Shown here: positions 25,325 through 35,020 of the stretch, one piece after another
Layout of the letters: every line of letters begins with the position of its first letter
How positions within the stretch are numbered: position 1 is the first letter of the stretch
Assembly (NCBI RefSeq): GCF_001405015.1
Contig: NZ_CYZX01000027.1
Location: 1 to 47,418 of the forward strand
DNA: 47,418 bases
Direction: 5' to 3'
Source: Clostridium disporicum
Lineage (GTDB): Bacteria; Bacillota; Clostridia; Clostridiales; Clostridiaceae
Program-made: the position numbers and the translations under genes
The notes under the pieces: model-generated
Databases searched by the model: none
What the model was told of the DNA's origin: nothing
Seen by the model: only the letters and a program-made list of their open reading frames with translations

Positions 25325-26002
25325 ATGGTTAAGGTTTTAATTGTTGAAGATGAAGAAAAAATAGCAAGATTTATAGAGTTAGAATTAATGCATGAAGGTT
25401 ATAAAGTAATAAAAGCAAACAATGGTAGGACAGGGCTTGAAATTGCTGAAAGTGGGGAAGCTGACCTTGTAATATTAGATGTTATGCTTCCAGAGATAAA
25501 TGGACTTGAAGTATTAAGAAGGCTTAGAAGAACTTCTGATGTTCCTGTAATAATGTTAACTGCAAGAGATGCTGTTATGGATAAAGTATCAGGACTTGAT
25601 GCAGGAGCAGATGATTATGTAACAAAGCCTTTTGCAATAGAAGAACTACTTGCAAGAATAAGAACAGCCCTTAAAAAGAGAGTAGTTACTGTTAAAAAAG
25701 AAGATATATTAAGGTGTGGATTATTAACTTTAGATAAGATGAAACATAAGGTAACTTATGATAATACAGAGGTTGAATTAACTAATAGAGAATTTACTTT
25801 GCTTCAAATATTGATGGAAAATAAAAATATAGTTTTAACTAGAGATGTACTTATAGAAAAAATATGTGGTTATGATTATGTTGGAGAAACTAATGTGATA
25901 GATGTTTATGTAAGATTTTTAAGAACAAAGATTGATGATGCTTTTAAGACTAAAATAATAACTACAGTACGTGGTGTAGGATATGTAATTAAAGATGAAT
26001 AA
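25325..26002 (+). CDS. OmpR-family response regulator
   Basis: The 225-residue product has a receiver domain with acidic pair ED at 8-9, phosphoacceptor Asp52 in LILDVMLPEING and Lys in VTKPF. A winged-helix DNA-binding domain follows at about 130-224 (NREFTLLQILMENKNIVLTRDVL ... TTVRGVGYVI). It overlaps the kinase gene by eight bases. Confidence 0.93.
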   Translation: MVKVLIVEDEEKIARFIELELMHEGYKVIKANNGRTGLEIAESGEADLVILDVMLPEINGLEVLRRLRRTSDVPVIMLTARDAVMDKVSGLDAGADDYVTKPFAIEELLARIRTALKKRVVTVKKEDILRCGLLTLDKMKHKVTYDNTEVELTNREFTLLQILMENKNIVLTRDVLIEKICGYDYVGETNVIDVYVRFLRTKIDDAFKTKIITTVRGVGYVIKDE

Positions 26003-27251
26003 AGTTAAGAAAAATAAAAATGTTACATCTATTGCAATAAAACTTAATGCCATATCTGTAAGAGACTTATTTTTGAAGTTTCTTATACTTAATGCATGCT
26101 TAATGTTTGTATTAATAGTTATTTGGTGTATGGATTCTGAAAAGAGCTTTTTTGGAGAGGTAGTACAAAATGCACAAAGACATATTGATTTTTATCCTAT
26201 AGAAACAGCTACTTACACAGTAATTTGGGACAATGGAAAAACCTTAGTTAAAGATGCTAGTAACTTTTTATATACTGTAAGAAAAATATTTATAGTATTA
26301 GTAATAATTCAGGGAATATTTTTAGTAGAAGAAATAATATTTGGTACAGCAAGAGTTAGAAAGAGATTAAAGCCACTTAATGATATAGCAGAAACAGCAA
26401 GCAGGCTTAGTAATATGGCTTTTGATGAAGAAAAATTCCACAGTCTTGAGGATGCTATAGCCAATATAAGTCCAGTAACATCAGATGAAAGAATACATAT
26501 TGGAGATAGTGAGCTTCAAGGGTTAGAAGATGCAATAAATAAATTATTAGATAGAATGAGAGATTCTTATAGGCAACAGGCAAGGTTTGTTTCCGATGCA
26601 TCTCATGAACTTAGAACTCCTATATCTGTAATTCAAGGCTATGCAAATATGTTAGACCGTTGGGGAAAAAATGATGAAGAAGTATTAGAAGAATCTATTA
26701 CGGCAATAAAGTCTGAATCAGAAAATATGAAAAATCTAGTTGAGCAGCTATTATTCCTAGCTAGAGGTATTAATGGAAAAACTCAGCTTACAATGACAGA
26801 ATTCTTACTTAATGATATGATAAGTGAAGTATTTGAAGAATCCAAAATGATAGATGAAAATCATATATATACTTACATTAATTCAGAAAATATAAGTATT
26901 AAAGGTGATATAGGATTACTTAAGCAGACAGCAAGGATATTAGTTGAAAATGCAGCTAAATATACAGAGTCTGGTGAAGAGATAATGCTTAAAGTAGGAA
27001 GAAATCATAAAGGAGAACCTTATTTTTCTGTTCAAGATAATGGAATAGGAATAGATGCAGAGGATGTACCCCATATATTCGAACGTTTCTTTAGAGCTGA
27101 CACAGCAAGAGTTAGGAAAAATGGAGGTACAGGTCTTGGGTTATCTATAGCAAAATGGATTATTGATAATCATAAGGGATACTTTAGTGTTTTAAGTAGA
27201 AAAGAAATAGGAACAAGAGTAACAGTATACTTACCACAAATTTATAGTTAA
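25995..27251 (+). CDS. Sensor histidine kinase
   Basis: The 418-residue kinase has membrane segments at about residues 26-46 and 97-117, which enclose a short sensor loop of roughly 50 residues, and a HAMP-like linker. The phosphorylated His204 lies in DASHELRTPISVIQGY. The ATPase domain has the N box ILVENAAKYT, then DNGIGI, FERFFRAD and GGTGLGLSIAKW. The short external loop suggests sensing at or within the membrane. It pairs with the upstream regulator. Confidence 0.93.
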   Translation: MNKVKKNKNVTSIAIKLNAISVRDLFLKFLILNACLMFVLIVIWCMDSEKSFFGEVVQNAQRHIDFYPIETATYTVIWDNGKTLVKDASNFLYTVRKIFIVLVIIQGIFLVEEIIFGTARVRKRLKPLNDIAETASRLSNMAFDEEKFHSLEDAIANISPVTSDERIHIGDSELQGLEDAINKLLDRMRDSYRQQARFVSDASHELRTPISVIQGYANMLDRWGKNDEEVLEESITAIKSESENMKNLVEQLLFLARGINGKTQLTMTEFLLNDMISEVFEESKMIDENHIYTYINSENISIKGDIGLLKQTARILVENAAKYTESGEEIMLKVGRNHKGEPYFSVQDNGIGIDAEDVPHIFERFFRADTARVRKNGGTGLGLSIAKWIIDNHKGYFSVLSRKEIGTRVTVYLPQIYS

Positions 27252-27257
27252 ATTTAG

Positions 27258-27290
27258 AACTGTATAGAAGTAATTTCTATACAGTTTTGA
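27258..27290 (+). terminator. Terminator after the histidine kinase
   Basis: AACTGTATAGAA pairs perfectly with TTCTATACAGTT around GTAAT, then TTGACTTT. Confidence 0.75.
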
Positions 27291-27356
27291 CTTTAAATTA
27301 ATTTAGAGTAGAATTATATATAGGGACAAAATTAAAATTAAAAGGGGACTTATATT

Positions 27357-28013
27357 ATGAAAAAGATTATTATTTCTTTATTAGTTTCTACAATGTTTTT
27401 AACTGCCTGTTCTTTAAAAGATTCTGATGGTAAATCAGGACAAAATAATAAGGGAGATAAAGAAATTACTGAAAGTAGTAATGACACTAACGAGGAAAAA
27501 GACGTTACAAAAAATACAGAAGATAATAAAGATAATAATACAACTGGGAATTACGATAATGATTCTGATAATAATAGTTCAATTGAGTCTTCAAATAATA
27601 CTTCTGGAGAAAGTCAATCACCTTCAGATGATAGTATAAATAAAGAGAATATTAGCGAGAAAGTTAAAGATTATATTATTAATGGACAAGGCGATAAGCC
27701 AGAAGCTGAAAAATATAAATGGAGTACAAGATTTTTAAATGAAGTTAATATAGCAACTTTGTATGATGATTATATAGCAGCAGGTGGAAATTCAAGTGAT
27801 ATAGAAGAGTTTGCTAAATATATTACACTAAACGCACCTATATTAAGCAACTGGGAAGCGCTATTTAAAGAAGATTTAAAAGATACCTATGGAGAAGATG
27901 TTGTTAAATTAGAACATTTAGAAGGAGATTTATATCAAGTTTATGTAAATAAGGATGGTTCAGAAGTTCCATTTGTTGTAGTTTCAGCAAGAACAGGTTA
28001 TTTCCACGGATAA
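27357..28013 (+). CDS. Lipoprotein with long Asn/Ser/Asp-rich linker
   Basis: The 218-residue product has a lipobox at LTAC with Cys18, a linker of about 80 residues dominated by Asn, Asp, Ser, Glu and Thr, and a compact C-terminal domain at about residues 105-218 (KVKDYIINGQ ... LEGDLYQVYVNKDGSEVPFVVVSARTGYFHG). No family is recognised. It follows the two-component system after a terminator and may be one of its targets. Confidence 0.7.
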   Translation: MKKIIISLLVSTMFLTACSLKDSDGKSGQNNKGDKEITESSNDTNEEKDVTKNTEDNKDNNTTGNYDNDSDNNSSIESSNNTSGESQSPSDDSINKENISEKVKDYIINGQGDKPEAEKYKWSTRFLNEVNIATLYDDYIAAGGNSSDIEEFAKYITLNAPILSNWEALFKEDLKDTYGEDVVKLEHLEGDLYQVYVNKDGSEVPFVVVSARTGYFHG

Positions 28014-28034
28014 AGCATACTTATTATAATAAAG

Positions 28035-28080
28035 AAAGATATCTCATAGATTGTAAAAACATTTATGAGATATCTTTTAT
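28035..28080. terminator. Bidirectional terminator between convergent genes
   Basis: AAAGATATCTCATA and TATGAGATATCTTT form a perfect 14-pair stem, with T-rich sequence on both strands. Confidence 0.85.
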
Positions 28081-28115
28081 TAATATGTATATTATTCAAC
28101 TATTAAGTAAGATAA

Positions 28116-28775
28116 TTATAAGCTTAGAAGTAATGAGTGAAGCTCCTTAACATCTTTAACTATATAATTTGCACCACTATTAGATAGTTCATCATATGAG
28201 CCATATCCATGTAAAACTCCGATAGATTCAATGTTTAAAGCTTTTGCACCAATAACATCATGCTCTCTATCACCAATCATGATTATTTCTGAAACTTCAG
28301 TTATACCTTGTTGCTCTAAGGCATAGCTAATTACATCAGCTTTTTTTGTTCTAGTATTATCAAGATTACTTCCTGCAATAAAATCAAAATACTTTTTAAG
28401 ATTAAAATGCTCAAGAATCTTTTCAGCAAAAACTGTTGGTTTAGAAGTAGCTATTATTAAAGACTTATTTTTTTCTTTTAACGAGATAAGCATATCTTCA
28501 AAGTTTTCATAAACTGTATTTTCATAAAGTCCTTTAGTTGAAAAATACTCTCTATAGTAAGTGATAGCATTTAATGCATCTTCTTCAGTAAAGTTATAAA
28601 AATTCATAAATGAATCTTTTAATGGAGGTCCTATAAATTTGCAAAGTTCATTTAAGTCTTCTACTTCAATATCGAATTTATTTAATGCATATTGAACTGA
28701 TTTTGTTATTCCTATCATTGGATCTGTAACAGTTCCATCTAAGTCAAATAAAATATATTTTTTTATGATAATCAT
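28116..28775 (-). CDS. HAD-IA phosphatase (phosphoglycolate phosphatase-like)
   Basis: The 219-residue product has motif I FDLDGTVTDP, motif II IATSKP, a Lys in the KKADVISYAL region and motif IV MIGDREHDVIGA, with an alpha-helical cap at about 20-85 carrying FIGPPLKDSF. This is the Gph/5'-nucleotidase-like subgroup. The ribosome-site-like AGGGGG directly abuts the ATG at 28775 with no spacing. Homologues as I recall them start about three residues later, so the true start is uncertain. Confidence 0.87.
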   Translation of the reverse strand: MIIIKKYILFDLDGTVTDPMIGITKSVQYALNKFDIEVEDLNELCKFIGPPLKDSFMNFYNFTEEDALNAITYYREYFSTKGLYENTVYENFEDMLISLKEKNKSLIIATSKPTVFAEKILEHFNLKKYFDFIAGSNLDNTRTKKADVISYALEQQGITEVSEIIMIGDREHDVIGAKALNIESIGVLHGYGSYDELSNSGANYIVKDVKELHSLLLSL

Positions 28776-29008
28776 CCCCCTAAAAAAATTGATGGTTAAT
28801 AATTTAGTATAAGTTTACCACAGGTAGATAGAGTTTTTAAGGAGACATTTATTTGCTTTGGTAAAAATTTCTTTATATAAACTTATTTTTATGTATAATT
28901 AAATCTGAAGGTATTTTGGGAGATAGTATTATTGAGAATTTATGTACGAAGAAAAAAGTACATGATTAATGAGAATTATAAATATAGGGGAACAGTGGAG
29001 GCGATTTT

Positions 29009-29323
29009 ATGATTTGTCCAGAATGCAATTCAAAATTTAAGTTAAGAAATAGAATAAAATCAATGGTAAGAAAATACGGGAAAATAGAGTGTAGCAAGTG
29101 TAAAAGCATATTTAGGGAAGAAAGAAATTTAGGAACGGTAAACACTTCAATATCTATGGGATTGATAGTGCTTTTATGCAATAGCATAAATTTATTGATA
29201 GGTGGATTATTAAAGAATAAATTTGTAGCTATTTCAATAGCTATATTTGCAGCATTAATAGTAGTTCCACCTGTTATGTTTTTAGCACAAAGTTGGACTA
29301 ACTATAAAAAGATTGAGGAGTAG
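29009..29323 (+). CDS. Zinc-ribbon membrane protein (CxxC-20-CxxC type)
   Basis: The 104-residue product starts with CPEC (residues 3-6) and CSKC (28-31), a spacing close to the cxxc_20_cxxc family, followed by two membrane helices at about 46-65 and 70-92. The role is unknown. GGAGGCG precedes the ATG. Confidence 0.7.
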   Translation: MICPECNSKFKLRNRIKSMVRKYGKIECSKCKSIFREERNLGTVNTSISMGLIVLLCNSINLLIGGLLKNKFVAISIAIFAALIVVPPVMFLAQSWTNYKKIEE

Positions 29324-29678
29324 TACAGGATTTATATAAATGTAAATTTTAAAGTGTTTAATGCAAATGAGTTAATAAATAAATATATGAAATAAGAGTA
29401 TGGGTTAAAAGAATTGCTAAATAATTAAATTATTATAGAGGAAAGCACTATCATTTTTATGATATGTGCTTTTTCTTTTTGCTAGAGATTATTATTTTTT
29501 AATAAATAAATACTTAAAATTTATAAGAAAAATATTTTTACAAATAAATTAAAAAAATAATAAAAAATCTGTAAAATAGAATAATTCTATCATATGTAAT
29601 TAGTGAGGGCATTTTTAAATAGTGAATGCCATTTAAATAAATAGATTTAAATTAATTAATAAAAGGGGAGAGTGTAAT
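29324..29678. other. AT-rich spacer with two hairpins before the replication module
   Basis: The spacer holds a terminator (29442-29480: AAAGCAC-TATCA paired with TGATA-T-GTGCTTT, then TTCTTTTT) and a smaller GGCATT/AATGCC hairpin near 29607-29634. No gene, tRNA or clear attachment site was found at this border of the phage-like module. Confidence 0.55.
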
Positions 29679-30224
29679 ATGAAAAATAAAAAATGGGTTA
29701 ATAAGGTAATAACAGGGGAGGTTAGATTCTCGTATGTAAATATTTTTGAACCTAGGTCTATTAATGGTGAAAATGAGAAGTATAGTTTATCTCTTATAAT
29801 TCCAAAGTCTGATGAAAAGACAATACTTGAAATTGAAGAAGCTATTTTTGAATCGGAAGAAAATGGAAGAAAAAGGTTTGGGCTTATAGAATCTAAAAAG
29901 TTAAGAACACCTTTAAGAGATGGTGATGTGGAAAAGCCAGGTAATCCTGTGTATAAAAATAGCTTTTTTATAAATGCAAAAAGTACTATAAAACCACAGA
30001 TTGTTGATATTAATATAGATGAAATTAAAGATAAAGCTGAAGTCTATAGTGGATGTTATGGAAGAGTTAGTTTATCTTTTTATCCATATCAATTTAATAA
30101 TAATGCAGGTGTAGCTTGTAGTTTAGGTAATGTCCAAAAGTTATCTGATGGTGAGCGATTAGATTTAAGTACTACTGCAAAAGATGATTTTAAAGCCTAT
30201 GATGTAGATGGATTTTTTAGTTAG
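29679..30224 (+). CDS. DUF2815 phage ssDNA-binding protein
   Basis: The 181-residue product matches the DUF2815 family of phage-encoded single-strand-binding-like proteins: TGEVRFSYVNIFEPRSINGENEKYSLSLIIPKSD at the start, GNPVYKNSFFINAKS in the middle and YSGCYGRVSLSFYPYQFNN. In phage genomes it is adjacent to the family A polymerase, as here. It probably protects or presents ssDNA during replication. Confidence 0.85.
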   Translation: MKNKKWVNKVITGEVRFSYVNIFEPRSINGENEKYSLSLIIPKSDEKTILEIEEAIFESEENGRKRFGLIESKKLRTPLRDGDVEKPGNPVYKNSFFINAKSTIKPQIVDINIDEIKDKAEVYSGCYGRVSLSFYPYQFNNNAGVACSLGNVQKLSDGERLDLSTTAKDDFKAYDVDGFFS

Positions 30225-30238
30225 GGGGAAGAGGTAGT

Positions 30239-32200
30239 ATGAGAATTTTATCTATAGATATAGAAACCTATTCTGATGTTGATTTAATAAAAAGTGGTGT
30301 ATATCCTTACACCGCTTCTTCAAATTTTGAGATTCTTTTATTTGCATATGCCTTTGATGATGAAGAGGTAAAGATAATAGATTTAGCTAATAGGGAAAAG
30401 ATACCTACTAATATCTTAGAGGCTATTGAAGATGAAAATATAATCAAAACTGCCTTTAATGCAAACTTTGAAAGAGTATGTTTAGGTAGATTTCTTAATA
30501 AGAGTTTATCATCTAAGTCTTGGAGATGTACAGCAGTACATGCACTTTCTTTAGGTTTACCATCATCTTTAGAATCAGTAGCCGAAATGCTAAATTTAGA
30601 GCAACAAAAGATGAAGGAGGGGAAAGCGCTTATAAAATATTTTTCAGTTCCTTGTACTATTAAAAATGATAAAAGTCAGTATAGCTTTGAAGGGCAGATA
30701 GGTAAATTAATGAGAAATTATCCTAAGGATTCTTTAGAAAAGTGGGAGCTTTTTAAGAAATACTGTATTAAGGATGTAGAAGTTGAGAGAGCTATAAGAA
30801 AGAAGCTTGAAAGATTTCCTATTATAGAAAATGAACATAAGCTTTATGTTTTAGACCAAGAGATTAATGATAGAGGTATTTATATAGATATGGAGCTTGT
30901 TACTAAAGCTATAAGCTGTGATGAGCTTTATAAAAATAAGTGCTTGAATGAAGCTAAGAATATTACTGGACTTAGTAATCCTAATTCAGTTACTCAGCTT
31001 AAAAAGTGGTTATATGAAAAGGGAATTGAAATAAAGTCATTATCAAAAGGTAATATAAAAAAGATATTAGAAGATTGCGATGATGATGTAAGAGAATTAT
31101 TAGAACTTAGACTAAAATTATCAAAGACTTCTGTTAGAAAATATGAAGCTATACAAAGATTTATATCTAAAGATTTTAGAGTTAGAGGATTGTTTAAGTT
31201 TTATGGTGCAAACAGAACTGGAAGATGGGCAGGGAAGCTTGTTCAGGTTCATAATCTTCCTCAAAATCATCTAGAAGATATGGATTCAGCTCGTAATTTA
31301 GTCAAAGAAGGAGACTTTGCAAAACTAGAAGATAAATTTAATAGTATACCACAATTATTATCAGAGCTAATCAGAAGTGCATTCATCCCAAAGAAGGGTG
31401 CTAGATTTATTATTGCTGACTTTTCTGCTATAGAAGCGAGAATACTTGCATATATTGCAGGTGAAAAGTGGAGAATTGATGTATTTAAATCACATGGAAA
31501 GATATATGAAGCTAGTGCTAGTAAGCTTTTCAAAGTACCTATAGAGATGATAACTAAAGAGTCGAACCTTAGAGTAAAGGGTAAAGTTGCGGAATTAGCT
31601 CTTGGATACGGGGGAGGAGTAGGAGCACTTAAAGCTATGGGAGCTCTTGAGATGGAAATTGAAGAAGATGAACTTCAAGACCTAGTAAATAAATGGAGAT
31701 TGTCAAACTCTAATATAGGTAGACTGTGGTGGGCGATACATAAAGCTGCTATAAATGCTTTAAAGACTAGAGAAGTCAATATAGTTGGGTATATAAAAAT
31801 ATATTATCAAGGGGACATAATGTTTATTACATTGCCTAGTGGTAGAAAACTATCATATGTTAAACCAAGGATAGAAAAGAATAAATATGGTGGAGATTCA
31901 ATTACCTATGAAGGAGTTAGCGTAGCTAAAAAGTGGGAAAGAATCGAAACATATGGACCAAAGCTTGTAGAAAACATAGTACAAGCAATAGCAAGAGATA
32001 TACTTGGTGAAGCTATGATTAGATTAAGAGATAAAGCTTATGACATAGTAATGCATGTCCATGATGAAATAATAATAGAAGCAAAAGAAGGACAAGGTTC
32101 CTTAAAAGAAGTTATAAAAATAATGACAGAAACTCCTATCTGGGCAAGAGGACTACCACTTGATGCAGAAGGTTTTGAAAGTAACTATTACAAAAAGTAA
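30239..32200 (+). CDS. Phage-type family A DNA polymerase
   Basis: The 653-residue polymerase has a 3'-5' exonuclease domain (SIDIETYS with catalytic Asp7 and Glu9) and a polymerase domain with motif A (IIADFSAIEARILAY, near residue 395), the O-helix region (KVAELALGYGGG) and motif C (VMHVHDEIIIE, near residue 603). There is no 5' nuclease domain, as usual for phage or plasmid replication polymerases. It is shorter than chromosomal Pol I. It is coupled to its neighbours by gaps of 14 and 18 bases. Confidence 0.92.
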   Translation: MRILSIDIETYSDVDLIKSGVYPYTASSNFEILLFAYAFDDEEVKIIDLANREKIPTNILEAIEDENIIKTAFNANFERVCLGRFLNKSLSSKSWRCTAVHALSLGLPSSLESVAEMLNLEQQKMKEGKALIKYFSVPCTIKNDKSQYSFEGQIGKLMRNYPKDSLEKWELFKKYCIKDVEVERAIRKKLERFPIIENEHKLYVLDQEINDRGIYIDMELVTKAISCDELYKNKCLNEAKNITGLSNPNSVTQLKKWLYEKGIEIKSLSKGNIKKILEDCDDDVRELLELRLKLSKTSVRKYEAIQRFISKDFRVRGLFKFYGANRTGRWAGKLVQVHNLPQNHLEDMDSARNLVKEGDFAKLEDKFNSIPQLLSELIRSAFIPKKGARFIIADFSAIEARILAYIAGEKWRIDVFKSHGKIYEASASKLFKVPIEMITKESNLRVKGKVAELALGYGGGVGALKAMGALEMEIEEDELQDLVNKWRLSNSNIGRLWWAIHKAAINALKTREVNIVGYIKIYYQGDIMFITLPSGRKLSYVKPRIEKNKYGGDSITYEGVSVAKKWERIETYGPKLVENIVQAIARDILGEAMIRLRDKAYDIVMHVHDEIIIEAKEGQGSLKEVIKIMTETPIWARGLPLDAEGFESNYYKK

Positions 32201-32218
32201 AGAGAGGATTGATTATTT

Positions 32219-34594
32219 ATGATTATAGCTATTGGTAATTCAAGAAGAGATAAAGCTTTTAAGATTGTAGATGTAACTTGGGAGCAGTTTTTGAATAAAG
32301 TGTCTAATACAATAAGAACTGTTGAGACTGTAGATGAATATGGCAAAATGAATAAAGCTAAAAAGGATGATATAAAAGACGTTGGAGGCTTTGTAGGAGG
32401 GAAGCTTAAAGATGGAAGACGTAGCAAAGATTCTGTTGAGTTTAGGTCTATGTTAACCCTTGATTTAGATTATGCAGAAAATGATTTATGGGAGCAGGTA
32501 ACAAAAAGATTTAAGTTTGCTTGCTGCATTTATTCAACTCATAAGCATAAAAGAGACAAGAATAGATTACGACTTATAATACCTTTAAGTAGAAATGTAA
32601 ATGCTGATGAATATACAGCAATAGGGAGACTTATATCTTCAGATATTGGAATAGAGCAATTTGATGATTCAACATACGAACCAGCAAGACTTATGTATTG
32701 GCCATCAACCTCCAGTAATGGTGAGTTTATATTTGAAAAGCAGGATGGAGAGTTTTTAAATCCAGATTCTATACTTTCAAGATATGAAGATTATAGAGAT
32801 AGCAGTAAATGGCCCATATCATCAAGACAAAATAAAGTAATCAAAAATAACATTTCACACCAAATGCAGGCTTTAGCCAAACAATCAAATCCATTAGAAA
32901 AAGAAGGCTTGATAGGTGCTTTCTGTAGAGCATATACTATGGAAGAAGCCATCGATAAATTTTTAAACCACATCTATAAACCAAGTCTAATAAAAGGCAG
33001 ATATGACTATGTTGAAGCAGACTCAACATCAGGCTTAGTCATTTATGAAGATAAATTTGCCTATTCACATCATGCTACAGATAAGGCTGCAAATGTTCTT
33101 TGCAACGCCTTTGATCTAGTAAGAATCCACAAGTTTTCAGAGTTAGATGTAAATATTGATGAAGATACAAGAACTTCAAGATTACCTTCATTTAAAGCAA
33201 TGCGTAAATTTTGTACTAAAGATGAATTAGTACAAAAACAAATTACTAATGAAAAGATGAAAGATATAGGACAAGAGTTTGGAGAGCTTGAAGATAATGA
33301 TAATAAACTAGAAATTGATTTAACAGGTGAGATAAAAGATACGTTAAATAATATAGTTAAAATATTAAGAAATGATAAAAACTTACATGGAATAGCTTAT
33401 AACAAACATAAAGATATGTTGGATGTAAAAGGTAAATTACCTTGGATTAGATTAAAGGAGGGGTGGAACGATTCAGATTTAGCTTCATTAAAAATATATT
33501 TAGAAAAAAAATATAATATATGGTCTCCAGCAAAATTAAAAGATGCTTTATTAGCTGTAGCAACAGAAAGAGCATTTCATCCTGTAATAGATTATTTAGA
33601 AAATTTAGAAGAGTGGGATGGAAAAGAAAGATTAGAAACACTATTAATAAAATATTTAGGGGCAGAGGACAATGCCTATACGAGGGAGGTTACTAGAAAA
33701 ACATTAGTTGCAGCTATTGCTAGAGTGTACGAACCAGGAGTTAAATTTGATTCTGTACTTATTTTAAATGGTAAACAAGGAATGGGAAAAAGCACATTAT
33801 TCTCAAAGCTTGGTGGTAAGTGGTTTTCTGATAATTTAACTTTAGAAGATATGAAAGATAAAACAGCTGCCGAGAAATTACAAGGTTTTTGGATTATGGA
33901 GCTTGGAGAACTAGCTGGTATGAGAAAAGCTGAAGTAGAAAATGTAAAATCATTTATAACAAGAACAGATGATAAATATAGAGCAAGTTATGGAGTAAAT
34001 GTAGAAAGCCATCCAAGACAATGCATTATTGTAGGTACTACAAATAATAAAGGAGGTTTTTTACGAGATGTTACTGGTAATCGTAGATTTTGGCCAGTTA
34101 CAGTGGATCCAGATAAAGCGTTAAGTTCACCTTGGGACTTAGAAGATGTAGATAAAATATGGGCTGAAGCTTTATATGTTTATAAACAAGGAGAGGAACT
34201 ATATCTAAAAGGAGAGGTGTTAGAAATAGCATCTAAAGAACAAAGTGAAGCTATGGAAAGTGACGATAGAGAGGGGCTTGTGAGAGAGTATTTAAATAAA
34301 CTACTTCCTAATAATTGGAGTAGTATGAACTTATATGAAAGAAGGAAATTTCTTAATGGAGATGACTTGGCAGGAGGACAAGTTGGAACGGAAAAACGAA
34401 AAGCTGTTTGTTCTATGGAAATATGGTGCGAATGTTTTGGAAAAGATGCCTCCAGTCTTAAAAAATCAGATTCATATGAGATAACAGCAATAATGTCTAA
34501 GATAGAAGGTTGGGAACTTTATTCAGGGAATAAAACCAATACTATGAGATTTCCTATATATAATAAACAAAGAGCATTTGTGAGAGTGGAATGA
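32219..34594 (+). CDS. VirE-family primase-helicase
   Basis: The 791-residue protein joins a primase-like N-terminal half (MLTLDLDYAE near residue 80; CIYSTHKHKRDKNRLRLIIPLSR near 105) with a VirE/SF3-like ATPase. Walker A is GKQGMGKST near residue 517, followed by WIMELGELAGM and IIVGTTNN. It acts as replicative primase-helicase of a phage or integrative element. The C-terminal 40 residues are matched by a divergent fragment at 47160-47272. The usual downstream phage genes are missing; the cas locus follows. Confidence 0.9.
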   Translation: MIIAIGNSRRDKAFKIVDVTWEQFLNKVSNTIRTVETVDEYGKMNKAKKDDIKDVGGFVGGKLKDGRRSKDSVEFRSMLTLDLDYAENDLWEQVTKRFKFACCIYSTHKHKRDKNRLRLIIPLSRNVNADEYTAIGRLISSDIGIEQFDDSTYEPARLMYWPSTSSNGEFIFEKQDGEFLNPDSILSRYEDYRDSSKWPISSRQNKVIKNNISHQMQALAKQSNPLEKEGLIGAFCRAYTMEEAIDKFLNHIYKPSLIKGRYDYVEADSTSGLVIYEDKFAYSHHATDKAANVLCNAFDLVRIHKFSELDVNIDEDTRTSRLPSFKAMRKFCTKDELVQKQITNEKMKDIGQEFGELEDNDNKLEIDLTGEIKDTLNNIVKILRNDKNLHGIAYNKHKDMLDVKGKLPWIRLKEGWNDSDLASLKIYLEKKYNIWSPAKLKDALLAVATERAFHPVIDYLENLEEWDGKERLETLLIKYLGAEDNAYTREVTRKTLVAAIARVYEPGVKFDSVLILNGKQGMGKSTLFSKLGGKWFSDNLTLEDMKDKTAAEKLQGFWIMELGELAGMRKAEVENVKSFITRTDDKYRASYGVNVESHPRQCIIVGTTNNKGGFLRDVTGNRRFWPVTVDPDKALSSPWDLEDVDKIWAEALYVYKQGEELYLKGEVLEIASKEQSEAMESDDREGLVREYLNKLLPNNWSSMNLYERRKFLNGDDLAGGQVGTEKRKAVCSMEIWCECFGKDASSLKKSDSYEITAIMSKIEGWELYSGNKTNTMRFPIYNKQRAFVRVE

Positions 34595-35020
34595 GCATAG
34601 GAATGAGGTAGGAATGAGTTTAAAAATAAAAAAATATAAATATAAGAAAGTTAATAAGCCAAAGAAAAATTGGAATGAGCGGAATGAGAATTACGGTTAT
34701 TCCAGTTATCATTCCTATGTAAACAAATGATATTACTAGTTTATAGCCGTTTGGAATGAGTGGAATGAGAATTATATATGAATTAAAAAATATATGATAC
34801 TAGTAAATATGCGTACACGTACATACACTTAGGAGTTTTAAAGTAGTTTATTCAATAACTCATTCCACTTGTTTTCTGAATTAGAAAGCTTAGTGCTTAA
34901 GAGGATTAGAATTAATTCATAATAAGTAAAACTATAAAAATTAATAGACAAAATATTCTGAACATAAATGGTAAAAATAAACATTAATGTGGTAAAATAT
35001 AGAAGGAGGTGTAAATTTAT
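34595..35020. repeat. GGAATGAG direct-repeat region between VirE and cas6
   Basis: Seven direct copies of GGAATGAG lie at 34588, 34600, 34611, 34672, 34681, 34753 and 34762 (the first overlaps the VirE stop), and one inverted copy at 34859-34866. The paired copies at 34672 and 34753 sit in the longer repeat TTGGAATGAG-N-GGAATGAGAATTA. A 38-codon frame (34614-34730, Lys/Tyr/Asn-rich) crosses it and is of doubtful reality. Near 34810 is GTACACGTAC. The region could be an iteron-like origin or a degraded coding remnant; the cas promoter must also lie here. Confidence 0.6.

Noticed and set aside
27427..27639. A 70-codon Ile-rich frame overlapping the lipoprotein gene
   Set aside because: It is a frame-shifted reading of the AAT/GAT-rich linker of the lipoprotein, and has no ribosome site.
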